A stretch of DNA of 13,460 nt from an uncultured Bacteroidales bacterium. Lineage in GTDB: Bacteria > Bacteroidota > Bacteroidia > Bacteroidales > UBA932. The notes under the pieces are model-generated. The model was not told the DNA's origin, did not search any database, and saw nothing but the letters and a program-made list of their open reading frames with translations. Shown in pieces: positions 1-6,997 of the stretch (positions are counted from its first letter, which is position 1; the number at the start of each line of letters is the position of its first letter). The position numbers were made by a program, and so were the translations under genes. Location: assembly GCA_905234775.1 (NCBI GenBank), contig CAJOJC010000038.1:1-13460 (forward strand). The letters are read 5' to 3'.

Positions 1-751
1 CCCAATCATCAGGAATCTTCTCGATGCGGCGGTAAGCGATAGCACGCTTTCCGTTCCAGCTCTTGAAGACGCCGCCGATCGAGCCCCAAAGCTGGGCCTT
101 CGCATCGTCCGGGAATTCAACTCCGAGAACTTCCTTGATCCTTACCTTGAAGGCCTCTGCAAGTTCCTTGAGTTCGTCTGCAGTAATGTCTGTATCCAGT
201 TTGTAACCTTTCTTCTCCTTGAGGTCGGCCATCATGCGGTCGAGCTGCTGGCGGATACCCTGGCCGTCTTCGGGCTCGATACCTTCAGCCTTCTCCATCA
301 CGACGTCTGAGTACATCATGATGAGGCGGCGGTATGCGTCGTAGACGAAACGAGGATTGCCGGTCTTCTCGATGAGGCCGGGGATAGTAGCCGAGCAAAG
401 ACCGATATTGAGGATGGTATCCATCATACCGGGCATCGAGCTACGTGCGCCGGAACGGCAACTGACGAGAAGCGGATTCTTCGGGTCGCCGAATTTCATT
501 CCCATAAGTTTCTCGGTAGCTGCAAGGGCGTCGGCAACTTCTGCCTTAAGCTCCTCGGAGTAACCGCCACCAAGGGCGTAGTACTCTGCGCAGCATTCTG
601 TAGTGATGGTGAAACCTGCGGGAACAGGCATTCCGAGCCTGCTCATCTCAGCAAGGTTAGCTCCCTTTCCACCAAGGAGCTCTCTCATAGCGCCATCGCC
701 TTCGGCGGTCTTACCACCAAAACGATAGACTCTCTTTTTAGTTTCTGCCAT
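1..751 (-). CDS. ppdK: Pyruvate, phosphate dikinase, N-terminal part (gene continues beyond the window)
   Basis: Reading the minus strand from ATG 751-749, 250 codons stay open to the window edge (last full codon at 2-4), so only the start of a protein of roughly 900 residues is present. The enzyme interconverts pyruvate + ATP + Pi with PEP + AMP + PPi in the cytoplasm, at the glycolysis/gluconeogenesis node. The visible part is the ATP-grasp nucleotide-binding domain: LLGGKGANLAEM (residues 25-36), GMPVPAGFTITTE, then LLVSCRSGARSSMPGMMDT around residues 94-112. K29 and R99 correspond by alignment to the phosphate-binding K22 and R92 of the Clostridium symbiosum enzyme. No Shine-Dalgarno is seen. 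A promoter and a palindrome lie just upstream (795-827). Identification is firm because the similarity is continuous over the whole stretch; the C-terminal swivelling His and PEP-binding domains cannot be judged here. Confidence 0.97.
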   Translation of the reverse strand, partial: MAETKKRVYRFGGKTAEGDGAMRELLGGKGANLAEMSRLGMPVPAGFTITTECCAEYYALGGGYSEELKAEVADALAATEKLMGMKFGDPKNPLLVSCRSGARSSMPGMMDTILNIGLCSATIPGLIEKTGNPRFVYDAYRRLIMMYSDVVMEKAEGIEPEDGQGIRQQLDRMMADLKEKKGYKLDTDITADELKELAEAFKVRIKEVLGVEFPDDAKAQLWGSIGGVFKSWNGKRAIAYRRIEKIPDDW

Positions 752-794
752 AATTCGATTTAGTATATTGTTTTAGTTACTTTCAAAAGGCTCG

Positions 795-825
795 CGAATT
801 TACGAATTATTTGGTTAAAACCAAA
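795..825 (-). promoter_or_regulatory. Predicted ppdK promoter (Bacteroidetes type)
   Basis: On the minus strand, TTTG (825-822) is followed after exactly 19 nt by TAAATTCG (802-795), a 7 of 8 match to the -7 consensus TAnnTTTG. Spacing equals that of the ompA promoter in this window. Transcription would start near 788-790, giving a leader of about 37-40 nt to the ATG at 751. Prediction from motif and spacing only. Confidence 0.5.
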
Positions 826-827
826 TA
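808..827. repeat. 20-bp palindrome over the ppdK promoter, possible operator
   Basis: Two perfect 9-bp arms, TATTTGGTT (808-816) and AACCAAATA (819-827), are separated by AA. It begins 1 bp beyond the stop codon of the PurL-like gene (829-831) and covers the predicted -33 box and most of the spacer of the ppdK promoter. The 2-nt spacer disfavours an RNA hairpin and there is no T-tract after it on the minus strand, so a protein-binding site is more likely than a terminator. Confidence 0.5.
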
Positions 828-828
828 C

Positions 829-1809
829 TTAACGGACAAGCGACTCCAAAATACTGCCTATTGCGGGCTTCGCGGTCCAGCTGATTTTGATTCCTTTTTC
901 CCTGGTCGGGTGGCCCAGCGGGAAGTACATGACATCCTGCAGAATAAACTCCGCATCGAGATAATCGAAATCGTCGTCGCGAATCTGGAATACTACTCCG
1001 GGGATTTCGCCGAACAGCAGACGTACCACGTCCGAGCCCGGGTATGCGCGCTTCAGATCTGAAAGATCCAGGTCTGCGCCCAGTCCCTTGTAGGCCATCT
1101 TATCGAGCGCGGCCATCAGTCCGCCGGCGCCAACTGTGATTCCGCTGATCGCGATTCTGTCTTCGACCAGTTCACGGACCACCTCATAGCAGTCCATCAG
1201 GTAGTCCGGGTTATCCACCTGCGGGCAAGCGCCGCCCTTCAGGCCCAGGGCCTGCGCGAGAAGCGACCCGCCGAAGGGGACGTAGACGATCCAGCTTTCG
1301 GGGTCGGGGTTGAGGGTCGCAGGGATAGCGCGGCCCGCGGCCTGAGGCACTTTCATAGTGATTTCCGGTCCCCCTTCTTCGCAAGCGATTTCGCTGAACC
1401 CGATATCCAGGATGTCGGCATACTCGCTTACGGCGCGGACGCTCTCATAGAACGCGGACATGCTGCCTATCCCCTGCTCCTGCCAGCTCCACTTCGCATC
1501 GACCGACAGTTCGGGAAGGGTGAAGTGCCCATGCGACCATATGGCCTCGATGAGCACGTTCGCGAGGCGGGCGCGCGCATACGGGGCCGCGAGCGGGAAC
1601 TGCAGCTCCGCTTTAGTTTTCTTCACCGCCTTGAGGTAGTCCGAAATCTTGCTTTCGTCGAATTCGAACGACAGGATAGCGGGGTCCACTGTCTCATCGA
1701 CTATGGGTTCACTGTCTGACGCGGGCCGGTTTCTTCCCAGCATCTGGGCCGGAGTGAGTTCCTCCGCCACGCCGTCGATAATGAAACGGGAATCGAATAG
1801 CTCTTTCAT
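829..1809 (-). CDS. PurL-like protein (AIR synthase C-terminal-like domain), function unknown
   Basis: 326 residues, ATG at 1809-1807, stop at 831-829. Residues about 160-315 follow the pattern of the last ATPase-like half of FGAM synthase (PurL): GGSLLAQALGL (180-190), a long helix, GAGGLMAALDKMAYKG (227-242), DLDLSDL, and LLFGEIPGVVFQIRDDDF (264-281), which parallels LFNEELGAVIQVR in E. coli PurL. The signature H-D-x-SDGGL of active PurL is replaced by ITVGAGGL (224-231), so the acidic residue expected there is missing; the glutamine amidotransferase domain and the other PurL domains are absent. Residues 1-155 are not recognised. I infer a soluble, catalytically altered or regulatory relative of FGAM synthase rather than a purine biosynthesis enzyme; full-length PurL is normally about 1,230-1,300 residues. 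It is divergent from folC with 38 bp between the start codons. Reading frame confidence is high, family assignment moderate. Confidence 0.75.
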   Translation of the reverse strand: MKELFDSRFIIDGVAEELTPAQMLGRNRPASDSEPIVDETVDPAILSFEFDESKISDYLKAVKKTKAELQFPLAAPYARARLANVLIEAIWSHGHFTLPELSVDAKWSWQEQGIGSMSAFYESVRAVSEYADILDIGFSEIACEEGGPEITMKVPQAAGRAIPATLNPDPESWIVYVPFGGSLLAQALGLKGGACPQVDNPDYLMDCYEVVRELVEDRIAISGITVGAGGLMAALDKMAYKGLGADLDLSDLKRAYPGSDVVRLLFGEIPGVVFQIRDDDFDYLDAEFILQDVMYFPLGHPTREKGIKISWTAKPAIGSILESLVR

Positions 1810-1833
1810 GTACTAAAATCGTGTAAAATTAGC

Positions 1834-1841
1834 TATTTTTG
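1834..1841 (+). promoter_or_regulatory. -7 box of folC, placed for a leaderless transcript
   Basis: TATTTTTG matches TAnnTTTG exactly and ends 6 nt before ATG 1848. In Bacteroidetes transcription starts about 5-7 nt after this box, which would put the start at or next to the A of the ATG. No convincing -33 TTTG lies 18-21 nt upstream, which lowers confidence. Confidence 0.45.
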
Positions 1842-1847
1842 AGTTGT

Positions 1848-3034
1848 ATGCAATACGAAAAGAAGATTCAAGAGATTTTTGAGCGCCATCCTAGCGTTCA
1901 GGTCAACGGTTTCAGCGGCAGGGCCTACAAAGCCGGAATCGAAGGCATGACGGCCTTCGACGCCGCCCTGGGGCATCCCTGGAAGGCTTTTCGTTGCATC
2001 CATGTTGCCGGAACGAACGGAAAGGGGTCGGTCAGTTCCATGCTCGCCGCCTCCCTCGCCTCCACCGGTCTCCGCGTCGGGCTCTACACGTCTCCGCACC
2101 TACTTGATTTTCGTGAACGAATGAAAATTATCGGAGGGGGCTCTCCGATTTTAATCAGCAAACAGGAAGTACTAGAGTTTTTGGACAAGTACGAGAAAGA
2201 GATTGAGGGGTTGTCATTTTTCGAGATAACGACGGGAATGGCGCTGTCATTGTTTAAGAAAGAGGCGGTAGATGTGGCGGTTATAGAGGTGGGACTTGGA
2301 GGAAGACTTGATAGCACTAATGTTATTACACCGGAATTGTCGGTAGTTACGAGCATCGGCCTGGACCATTGCGCGATGTTGGGAGATACGAGGGCGGAGA
2401 TAGCGCTGGAGAAGGCAGGAATATTTAAGGCGGGTGTGCCCGCGCTGGTCTGGGGCCATGATCCGGAGACGGATGAAGTGTTCTACATTTCGCAGACGAA
2501 ATGGTCGAACCAGTCCATCTCGAAGACATGGACCTGCGGGGCGAGTACCAGGACTCGAACGTCCGGACCACGCTCGCCGCGCTTAGGCTTCTCGGCATGG
2601 AACCGAATCTCGACGCGATTCGCCATACCGCCCGGATCACGGGCCTGCGCGGGCGCTGGGAAATCCTCCGGGAAAATCCCACCGTCATCTGCGACATCGG
2701 CCACAATCCCCCGGCGCTCGCGCAGAACTTCCATCAGCTCGAAGAAAGCGGGCGCGAGCTTATCATCGTCTACGGCATCATGGCAGACAAGGCGCTCGAC
2801 GACATCGCTCCGCTGATGCCCGGTCGCGCGCGCTACATCCTCTGCGCCCCGGACACTCCCCGCGCCCTCCCGGTCGGGGCTCTTCATGAGCGCCTCAGCG
2901 CCCTTCGCCCCGAGCTGCAACTCCAGACTGCTCCGTCCGTTCGCGACGCAGTCCGCCTCGCTCTCTCCCTCGCCTCCCCCGATTCCCTCATCTACATCGG
3001 CGGCAGCACCTTTGTAGTCGCAGAAATTCTATAA
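1848..3034 (+). pseudogene. folC: folC (dihydrofolate/folylpolyglutamate synthase), frameshifted
   Basis: FolC adds glutamate to dihydropteroate and to folates using ATP (Mur ligase family). Frame A from ATG 1848 encodes the N-terminal Mur ligase-type domain: HVAGTNGKGS P-loop (52-61), TSPHL (81-85), EVGLGGRLDSTN (147-158), TSIGLDHCAMLGDT. It reads sensibly to about DPETDEVFY (residue 213, near 2486), then becomes nonsense and stops at 2816. The C-terminal domain (DLRGEYQDSNVRTTLAAL, GRWE, CDIGHNP, ending IGGSTFVVAEIL) continues in another frame, open from 2477 and ending at 3034. A -1 shift, or loss of 3n+1 bases, joins them at about 2477-2500; the joined length of about 397 residues is shorter than the usual 420-430, which suggests a small deletion rather than a single lost base. 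A TTG nine nt upstream (1839) is in frame but ATG 1848 fits the -7 box spacing. GC is about 65% at both ends but near 43% between about 2100 and 2340. A sequencing or assembly error cannot be excluded. Confidence 0.85.
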
Positions 3035-3066
3035 AAAAAGACCGGCCAAATTGGTCGGTCTTTTTC
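3033..3066. terminator. Bidirectional intrinsic terminator between folC and ompA-like gene
   Basis: GACCGGCC (3040-3047), loop AAATT, GGTCGGTC (3053-3060) form an 8-bp stem with one G-T pair. It is flanked by seven A (3033-3039) and by a run of T (3061-3065), so a U-tract follows the hairpin on both strands. It lies between the two convergent stop codons (3034 and 3084). Confidence 0.92.
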
Positions 3067-3083
3067 GTATGAAGTAATTGTGA

Positions 3084-4307
3084 TTACTCAGCGGGCTCCT
3101 CAGCGGGTGCCTCCTCGGCTGCCTTGGCGGCCTCGATGACAACGGCACGGTTGAGTTCGATGGTCGTGAACCTGTTCTGTGCGCTCTCGTCGATGACGAT
3201 CTCGAACTGATCCTTCTCAAGACCGTACTTGTCGGTGAGGAGCTTCTGGATGTAGTTCGCGCGCTGCTTCTGGAGCTGCTTGTTGCGACGTGCAGAACCG
3301 GTGTTGTGATCGGTAAGACCAGTGAGGGTGAACTTGATCTCCTTATCCTGAGAGAGCATAGTCTTCACGATGCGATCGAAGTGCTCGAGCTCCTTGACGG
3401 AGAGGGTAGCCTGACCGATCTCGAAGTATGCAACTGCAGGGGTCTCCATGAGGTTCTTGACGATAGCCTCGTTCTGGGCTGCATTCTCGGAGAGTTCCTG
3501 CTTGAGGGCCTCGTTCTCCTTTGCGGCCTCTTCCTGAGCGGCTTCTGCCTCTTCCTTCTCTGCTGCAATCTGCTCTTTCTCTGCCTGAACTGCTGCGAGA
3601 GCTGCGGCTGCCTCAGCTGCTGCAACTGTAGCAGGCATGAGGGCTTCGTCCTTGGTCTCCCAATCGTGGACACCGAGCTTGTAGGAAACACCTACGGTAG
3701 CGATTCCGAGAAGAGCAAGACCGGTAGCGGTATTGTTGCCTTCGAGAGAAGAATCCTTGATGATGATTCCGAGGGCGTCGAGGTCGAGGTCGAGCCTGTC
3801 GGTAAGGCGGATCTTGTTGAGGAAACCGAGACCTACACCGAAGTTGAAGTGATTACCACCTCCGAACGGGAAGTAAGCGCCTGCGGAGAGGTAAGGGATG
3901 AACTGATAGGTGCGATCTTTCTGATAGCCCTTAGCCTGGTTGGTAACATTCCACATAACGTCGCCGTGGATGAAGAGGAAGGTGTACTCGTCACCCCTTC
4001 CTGCAGCTGCGCTGTTGAGGATGCCGTTGAAGCCGGCGCGGATTCCCCACATAGGATCAATCCACTTACCGAAGTTGAGGTCAGCTGCGATACCGCCGCC
4101 TACATCAAGCCAGCCCTGACCTTTCAGGACCTTCTTGAAACCATCTGCTGAGTGATTCCAGCCGATGCCTCCGCCGATGAACCAGTTGTCACCGAATTCA
4201 TTCGTGATGAAAGGGCCCTTAGTTGCCGGAGCACTCTCTGCCTCCTGTGCGAACGCGGAAACGCCTGCCATCAGGAGGGCTGCGAAAAGAAAAGCTTTAA
4301 TTTTCAT
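3084..4307 (-). CDS. OmpA-family outer membrane protein
   Basis: 407 residues from the ATG at 4307-4305, chosen over an in-frame ATG at 4394 because it opens directly into a signal peptide (MKIKAFLFAALLMAGVSAFA, residues 1-20) and lies downstream of a strong promoter. Residues about 40-212 have alternating aromatic/glycine strands typical of an eight-stranded OmpA-like beta-barrel (for example NWFIGGGIGWN, FNFGVGLGF). Residues 225-285 are an Ala/Glu/Lys/Gln-rich coiled-coil linker. Residues 293-393 form an OmpA C-terminal peptidoglycan-binding domain: YFEIGQATLS, then GLTDHNTGSARRN with D333 and R349 at the positions that bind diaminopimelate, and NRAVV near the end. An acidic, proline-containing tail (EEAPAEEPAE) closes the protein. 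Likely role: structural tether of the outer membrane to peptidoglycan. Monocistronic, between its own promoter and a bidirectional terminator. Confidence 0.93.
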   Translation of the reverse strand: MKIKAFLFAALLMAGVSAFAQEAESAPATKGPFITNEFGDNWFIGGGIGWNHSADGFKKVLKGQGWLDVGGGIAADLNFGKWIDPMWGIRAGFNGILNSAAAGRGDEYTFLFIHGDVMWNVTNQAKGYQKDRTYQFIPYLSAGAYFPFGGGNHFNFGVGLGFLNKIRLTDRLDLDLDALGIIIKDSSLEGNNTATGLALLGIATVGVSYKLGVHDWETKDEALMPATVAAAEAAAALAAVQAEKEQIAAEKEEAEAAQEEAAKENEALKQELSENAAQNEAIVKNLMETPAVAYFEIGQATLSVKELEHFDRIVKTMLSQDKEIKFTLTGLTDHNTGSARRNKQLQKQRANYIQKLLTDKYGLEKDQFEIVIDESAQNRFTTIELNRAVVIEAAKAAEEAPAEEPAE

Positions 4308-4364
4308 AAGTACTATTGATTTGTTAACTATTTCGTTCAATAAATACACTACCGTATCGAGGCA

Positions 4365-4395
4365 CAAAGTTAAAGAGTTTTTTTGAATTGTCAAA
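4365..4395 (-). promoter_or_regulatory. Promoter of the ompA-like gene
   Basis: On the minus strand TTTG (4395-4392), 19 nt, then TAACTTTG (4372-4365): both boxes match the Bacteroidetes primary sigma consensus exactly. The predicted transcript begins near 4358-4360, leaving a leader of about 50 nt before ATG 4307. The -33 box overlaps the stop codon of the upstream batD/batE gene (4393-4391), so the operon and this gene are packed without spare sequence. No hairpin terminator is seen between them, so some operon read-through is possible. Confidence 0.8.
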
Positions 4396-6997
4396 TAATT
4401 TCCAACTCATTTGTAAAAATCCATCCCTGGCGGCCGTCAGTGAGTTCAATATTATCCCACGAACCTACCGAATCCAGCACTTTCACTTTAGTGCCCTCGT
4501 GGAGTATGAACAAATCAGTACCGGAATTGTTGTCAGGGGCGCTGCGCGCTACGGTAACCGGCGAAACAATTATTGCAGAATCCTTCGCAGAGTACTCTGA
4601 GCGCAGTCTCAGAGAGAATCCTAGACACAGAATAGCAAGCAAAAGCGCGGCGAGTCCGGTGAAGAAACCGGTCTTACGGGCGGCTGAGCTCCGGCCGAGA
4701 AGGAAGATGAGCAATAATGCGAGTCCGATAGCAAGGAACACAAGGAAAATAATTGCCCAAGCATTGCTCGAAAGACTGCAGCGAAGCGACCTTATCCAGC
4801 CTTTTACGAAGAATTCCGGAACGGATTCTATTCTGTCTTTAAGGAAAGTCTGCGCAAATTCCAGGTTGTATTTTGCATCATCGTATGAAGGATCCACCTT
4901 CAAAGCCTTCTCAAAATACAGTATTGAATGGGCCAGGTCGCCCTCTTTGAAGTAAGCGGATCCGATATTGGTCAGAAGAGCGGCGCTTTCCTGTCCTTCT
5001 GCAAGAACAGCTTCCCAAGCCGAGCGTGCTTCCGACCACTCCCCTCTCGAATATGCGTCTACACCGTCCTGCCATAAAGATTCCCGATCGGCGTCGGGAA
5101 TGACGGATCCCGTGTCACCCCCGACCTGATCGGGGGTCTGTGCATTCGCGGCAAAGGGAACCATCAGCAGCAGGGCTGCGAGGGCGGCTGCGCCGCGACC
5201 GGCGTGTTTTCTCTTCTTCATAGATTCATCTATCGCTGAGATAAGTTCAAGAGCCGATTTGTAATGGGCGTCCATAGCCTCGAATCCTGCGTCAGGCGCA
5301 TAGCGGGCGAACTCGCATGCATCCAGAAGCCCAATGAATTCCTTCACGTCGGAATCCGGGATTCCCGCAGCAAGAAGCTTCTCAGATATGGTATCCTTGT
5401 CTTGTCCGGATGCTTCAATTCCGAATTTATCGGCCACGAAACCGAGCAGGGCGCGGTGTAATTCCTCATAGAATGCAGTATAGAGGTTATCCTTAAGGAA
5501 GGCGCCGGCCCTGGCAAGGCGCCCGCGCGCCATCTTCGATGCGCCGCGCTTGCGTTCGCCGGCGACGTCGGCCCTGCGGGCCGCCATCTTCCTGAGTCCA
5601 ACCCACAACGCCAGCGCTCCAAGCACCAGCACCGCGAGTATGATAAAGAACGGAGTTGAACAGACGAAGAATGCTCCCGCCTTGGTCAGGCCGGGATTTC
5701 CCGTCGCAATGTAACGGATGTCAGTACCCAGGTTGCGAACGTCCCTGCCCGCAACGCCCGAAAAGAGCTGCGACGGGCCGCCGGAGGGCTGAAGATCGCC
5801 TTCCGAACGGCTCACTTTCATGGGGATAGGCTCCCCGCTCACGGTTTCATAGCGCCCTGAGGCCGTATCGTAGTAGCTGAATTCCACAGCCGGAATCACG
5901 AAATCGCCGTAGTGGCGCGGGATGAAGGGGTATTCGAAGACTCGGCTTCCGTCTTTGTCTGTCGATTTAACGTCATATACCTCGAAATCCGGCGGGAAAT
6001 TGACCTTCGGCGCCTGGATCAGGGCGAGGTTGCCCTTGCCCGAGACGGTGACTACCAGCGAGGCGGCATCGTGGGTAGCGAGCGAGTCGCGGGTGACCAT
6101 GGTCTTGATCGAGAACTTGCCCACTCCCCCGCAGAACGAGGCCGGCTGGGGCTGGGGTAGCGCGCTGACATGGATCGTCACCGGTTTAGTCGAGACGCGC
6201 TTGCGAATAGTGCTGTAATCGTCCTGGAAAAAGCTGTCGAAAATGCTGCTCGCGGCCGAACGGTTCCTCACGCGAAGGACGCACACGAGCTCGGACGGGT
6301 CGATTACGAGATCGCCGCTCTGCTGCGGGATGAGAGTATAGCTGCGAATGGTGGCAGCGTTGTAGATAGCATCGCCGATGGTTTCCCTTTGGAACTGAAT
6401 CTCCTGCGGGGAGGCGACCACCTGGCTCCAGAAGCCGTCGAACGAGGGAAGGCGGAAATCTTCATAGCCGGCAATGTTCACCCTCTGGTAGAGTCTGATC
6501 GAGGCGGTGAACGGCTCGCCAAGGACAACCTTTGTGCGGCTGACTTCAAGTCTCATGAACAAGTCTTCGCCTGATACGGAATAGGCATTCTGTTGAGTGG
6601 GAGTGGAAGAAGCGCTGGCGGCGCCGCTTTTCGCGACCTTGATAGTCTTGACGGACGAAGTCAAAGTCTTGTTCCCTACCTTTGCAGTAGCGGCAGGGAG
6701 CTGGAACGTACCCTCTTTGCGGGGCATCAGGACATAGGTGTACGACGTCTGGGTCGATTTGTTCGTCTTGCCGTTCACGATGCTTATCGAGCTGCTCGTG
6801 CCCACCTGCGGACCCCACACAAGCTGGAAGTCCTGCGGACACTGCCAGTCGAACGAAGAGGGCTTGGTTCCCTCAACCACGAAAGTCAGGTTGAACTGCT
6901 CGTCGAGTGCGACCGCCGAGGGTACTTCCACGCTAATCTGGGCGCGGGCGACGACAGCCGCCGTGAAAAGCAAAATAGCTGCTAGTATCTTTTTCAT
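4391..6997 (-). CDS. batD/batE: BatD-BatE fusion protein (envelope membrane protein with TPR and SH3 domains)
   Basis: 868 residues from ATG 6997; a TTG two codons upstream (7003) is less likely because ATG 6997 overlaps the batC stop (TAATG). BatD part: signal peptide 1-19 (ending VVARAQ), beta-rich periplasmic region about 20-440, membrane helix about 444-467, helical cytoplasmic region 500-590. BatE part begins at Met593: KKRKHAG then an Ala/Leu-rich segment ending PFAANAQ (601-620), which looks like a complete signal peptide, TPR repeats (about 645-720; NIGSAYFKEGDLAHSILYFEKAL), two membrane helices (about 746-767 and 777-797) and a C-terminal bacterial SH3 domain (808-866, ending GWIFTNELEII). 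In other Bacteroidetes these are usually two adjacent genes; here no stop separates them. The helix order is still topologically consistent, placing TPR and SH3 domains in the periplasm. Met593 (codon 5221-5219) could also serve as a separate BatE start, giving 276 residues. Confidence 0.9.
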   Translation of the reverse strand: MKKILAAILLFTAAVVARAQISVEVPSAVALDEQFNLTFVVEGTKPSSFDWQCPQDFQLVWGPQVGTSSSISIVNGKTNKSTQTSYTYVLMPRKEGTFQLPAATAKVGNKTLTSSVKTIKVAKSGAASASSTPTQQNAYSVSGEDLFMRLEVSRTKVVLGEPFTASIRLYQRVNIAGYEDFRLPSFDGFWSQVVASPQEIQFQRETIGDAIYNAATIRSYTLIPQQSGDLVIDPSELVCVLRVRNRSAASSIFDSFFQDDYSTIRKRVSTKPVTIHVSALPQPQPASFCGGVGKFSIKTMVTRDSLATHDAASLVVTVSGKGNLALIQAPKVNFPPDFEVYDVKSTDKDGSRVFEYPFIPRHYGDFVIPAVEFSYYDTASGRYETVSGEPIPMKVSRSEGDLQPSGGPSQLFSGVAGRDVRNLGTDIRYIATGNPGLTKAGAFFVCSTPFFIILAVLVLGALALWVGLRKMAARRADVAGERKRGASKMARGRLARAGAFLKDNLYTAFYEELHRALLGFVADKFGIEASGQDKDTISEKLLAAGIPDSDVKEFIGLLDACEFARYAPDAGFEAMDAHYKSALELISAIDESMKKRKHAGRGAAALAALLLMVPFAANAQTPDQVGGDTGSVIPDADRESLWQDGVDAYSRGEWSEARSAWEAVLAEGQESAALLTNIGSAYFKEGDLAHSILYFEKALKVDPSYDDAKYNLEFAQTFLKDRIESVPEFFVKGWIRSLRCSLSSNAWAIIFLVFLAIGLALLLIFLLGRSSAARKTGFFTGLAALLLAILCLGFSLRLRSEYSAKDSAIIVSPVTVARSAPDNNSGTDLFILHEGTKVKVLDSVGSWDNIELTDGRQGWIFTNELEII
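5080..5137. repeat. Two adjacent palindromes translated in frame within BatE
   Basis: ATTCCCGA (5080-5087) / TCGGGAAT (5094-5101) with a 6-nt loop, and ACCCCCGA (5117-5124) / TCGGGGGT (5130-5137) with a 5-nt loop. The arms share the CCCGA...TCGGG core. They encode roughly residues 621-640, immediately after the putative BatE signal peptide and before the TPR region, a linker rich in Gly, Asp and Pro. The form resembles dispersed palindromic elements seen in many bacterial genomes (for example ATTCCC-N8-GGGAAT dRS3 of Neisseria, and coding palindromic elements of Rickettsia). Confidence 0.7.

Noticed and set aside
2501..3034. Independent small gene starting at ATG 2501
   Set aside because: Its sequence is the C-terminal domain of FolC and continues the N-terminal part upstream after a frameshift; sensible sequence begins before this ATG.
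3306..4151. 281-codon open frame on the plus strand opposite the ompA-like gene
   Set aside because: It is antisense to a well-supported OmpA-family gene, its composition (Glu/Val/Leu/Cys-rich) mirrors the codons of that gene, and it has no promoter, start context or recognisable domain.
4308..4394. N-terminal extension of the ompA-like protein from ATG 4394
   Set aside because: It would place 29 residues before a clear signal peptide, and the predicted promoter -7 box and transcription start lie inside it.
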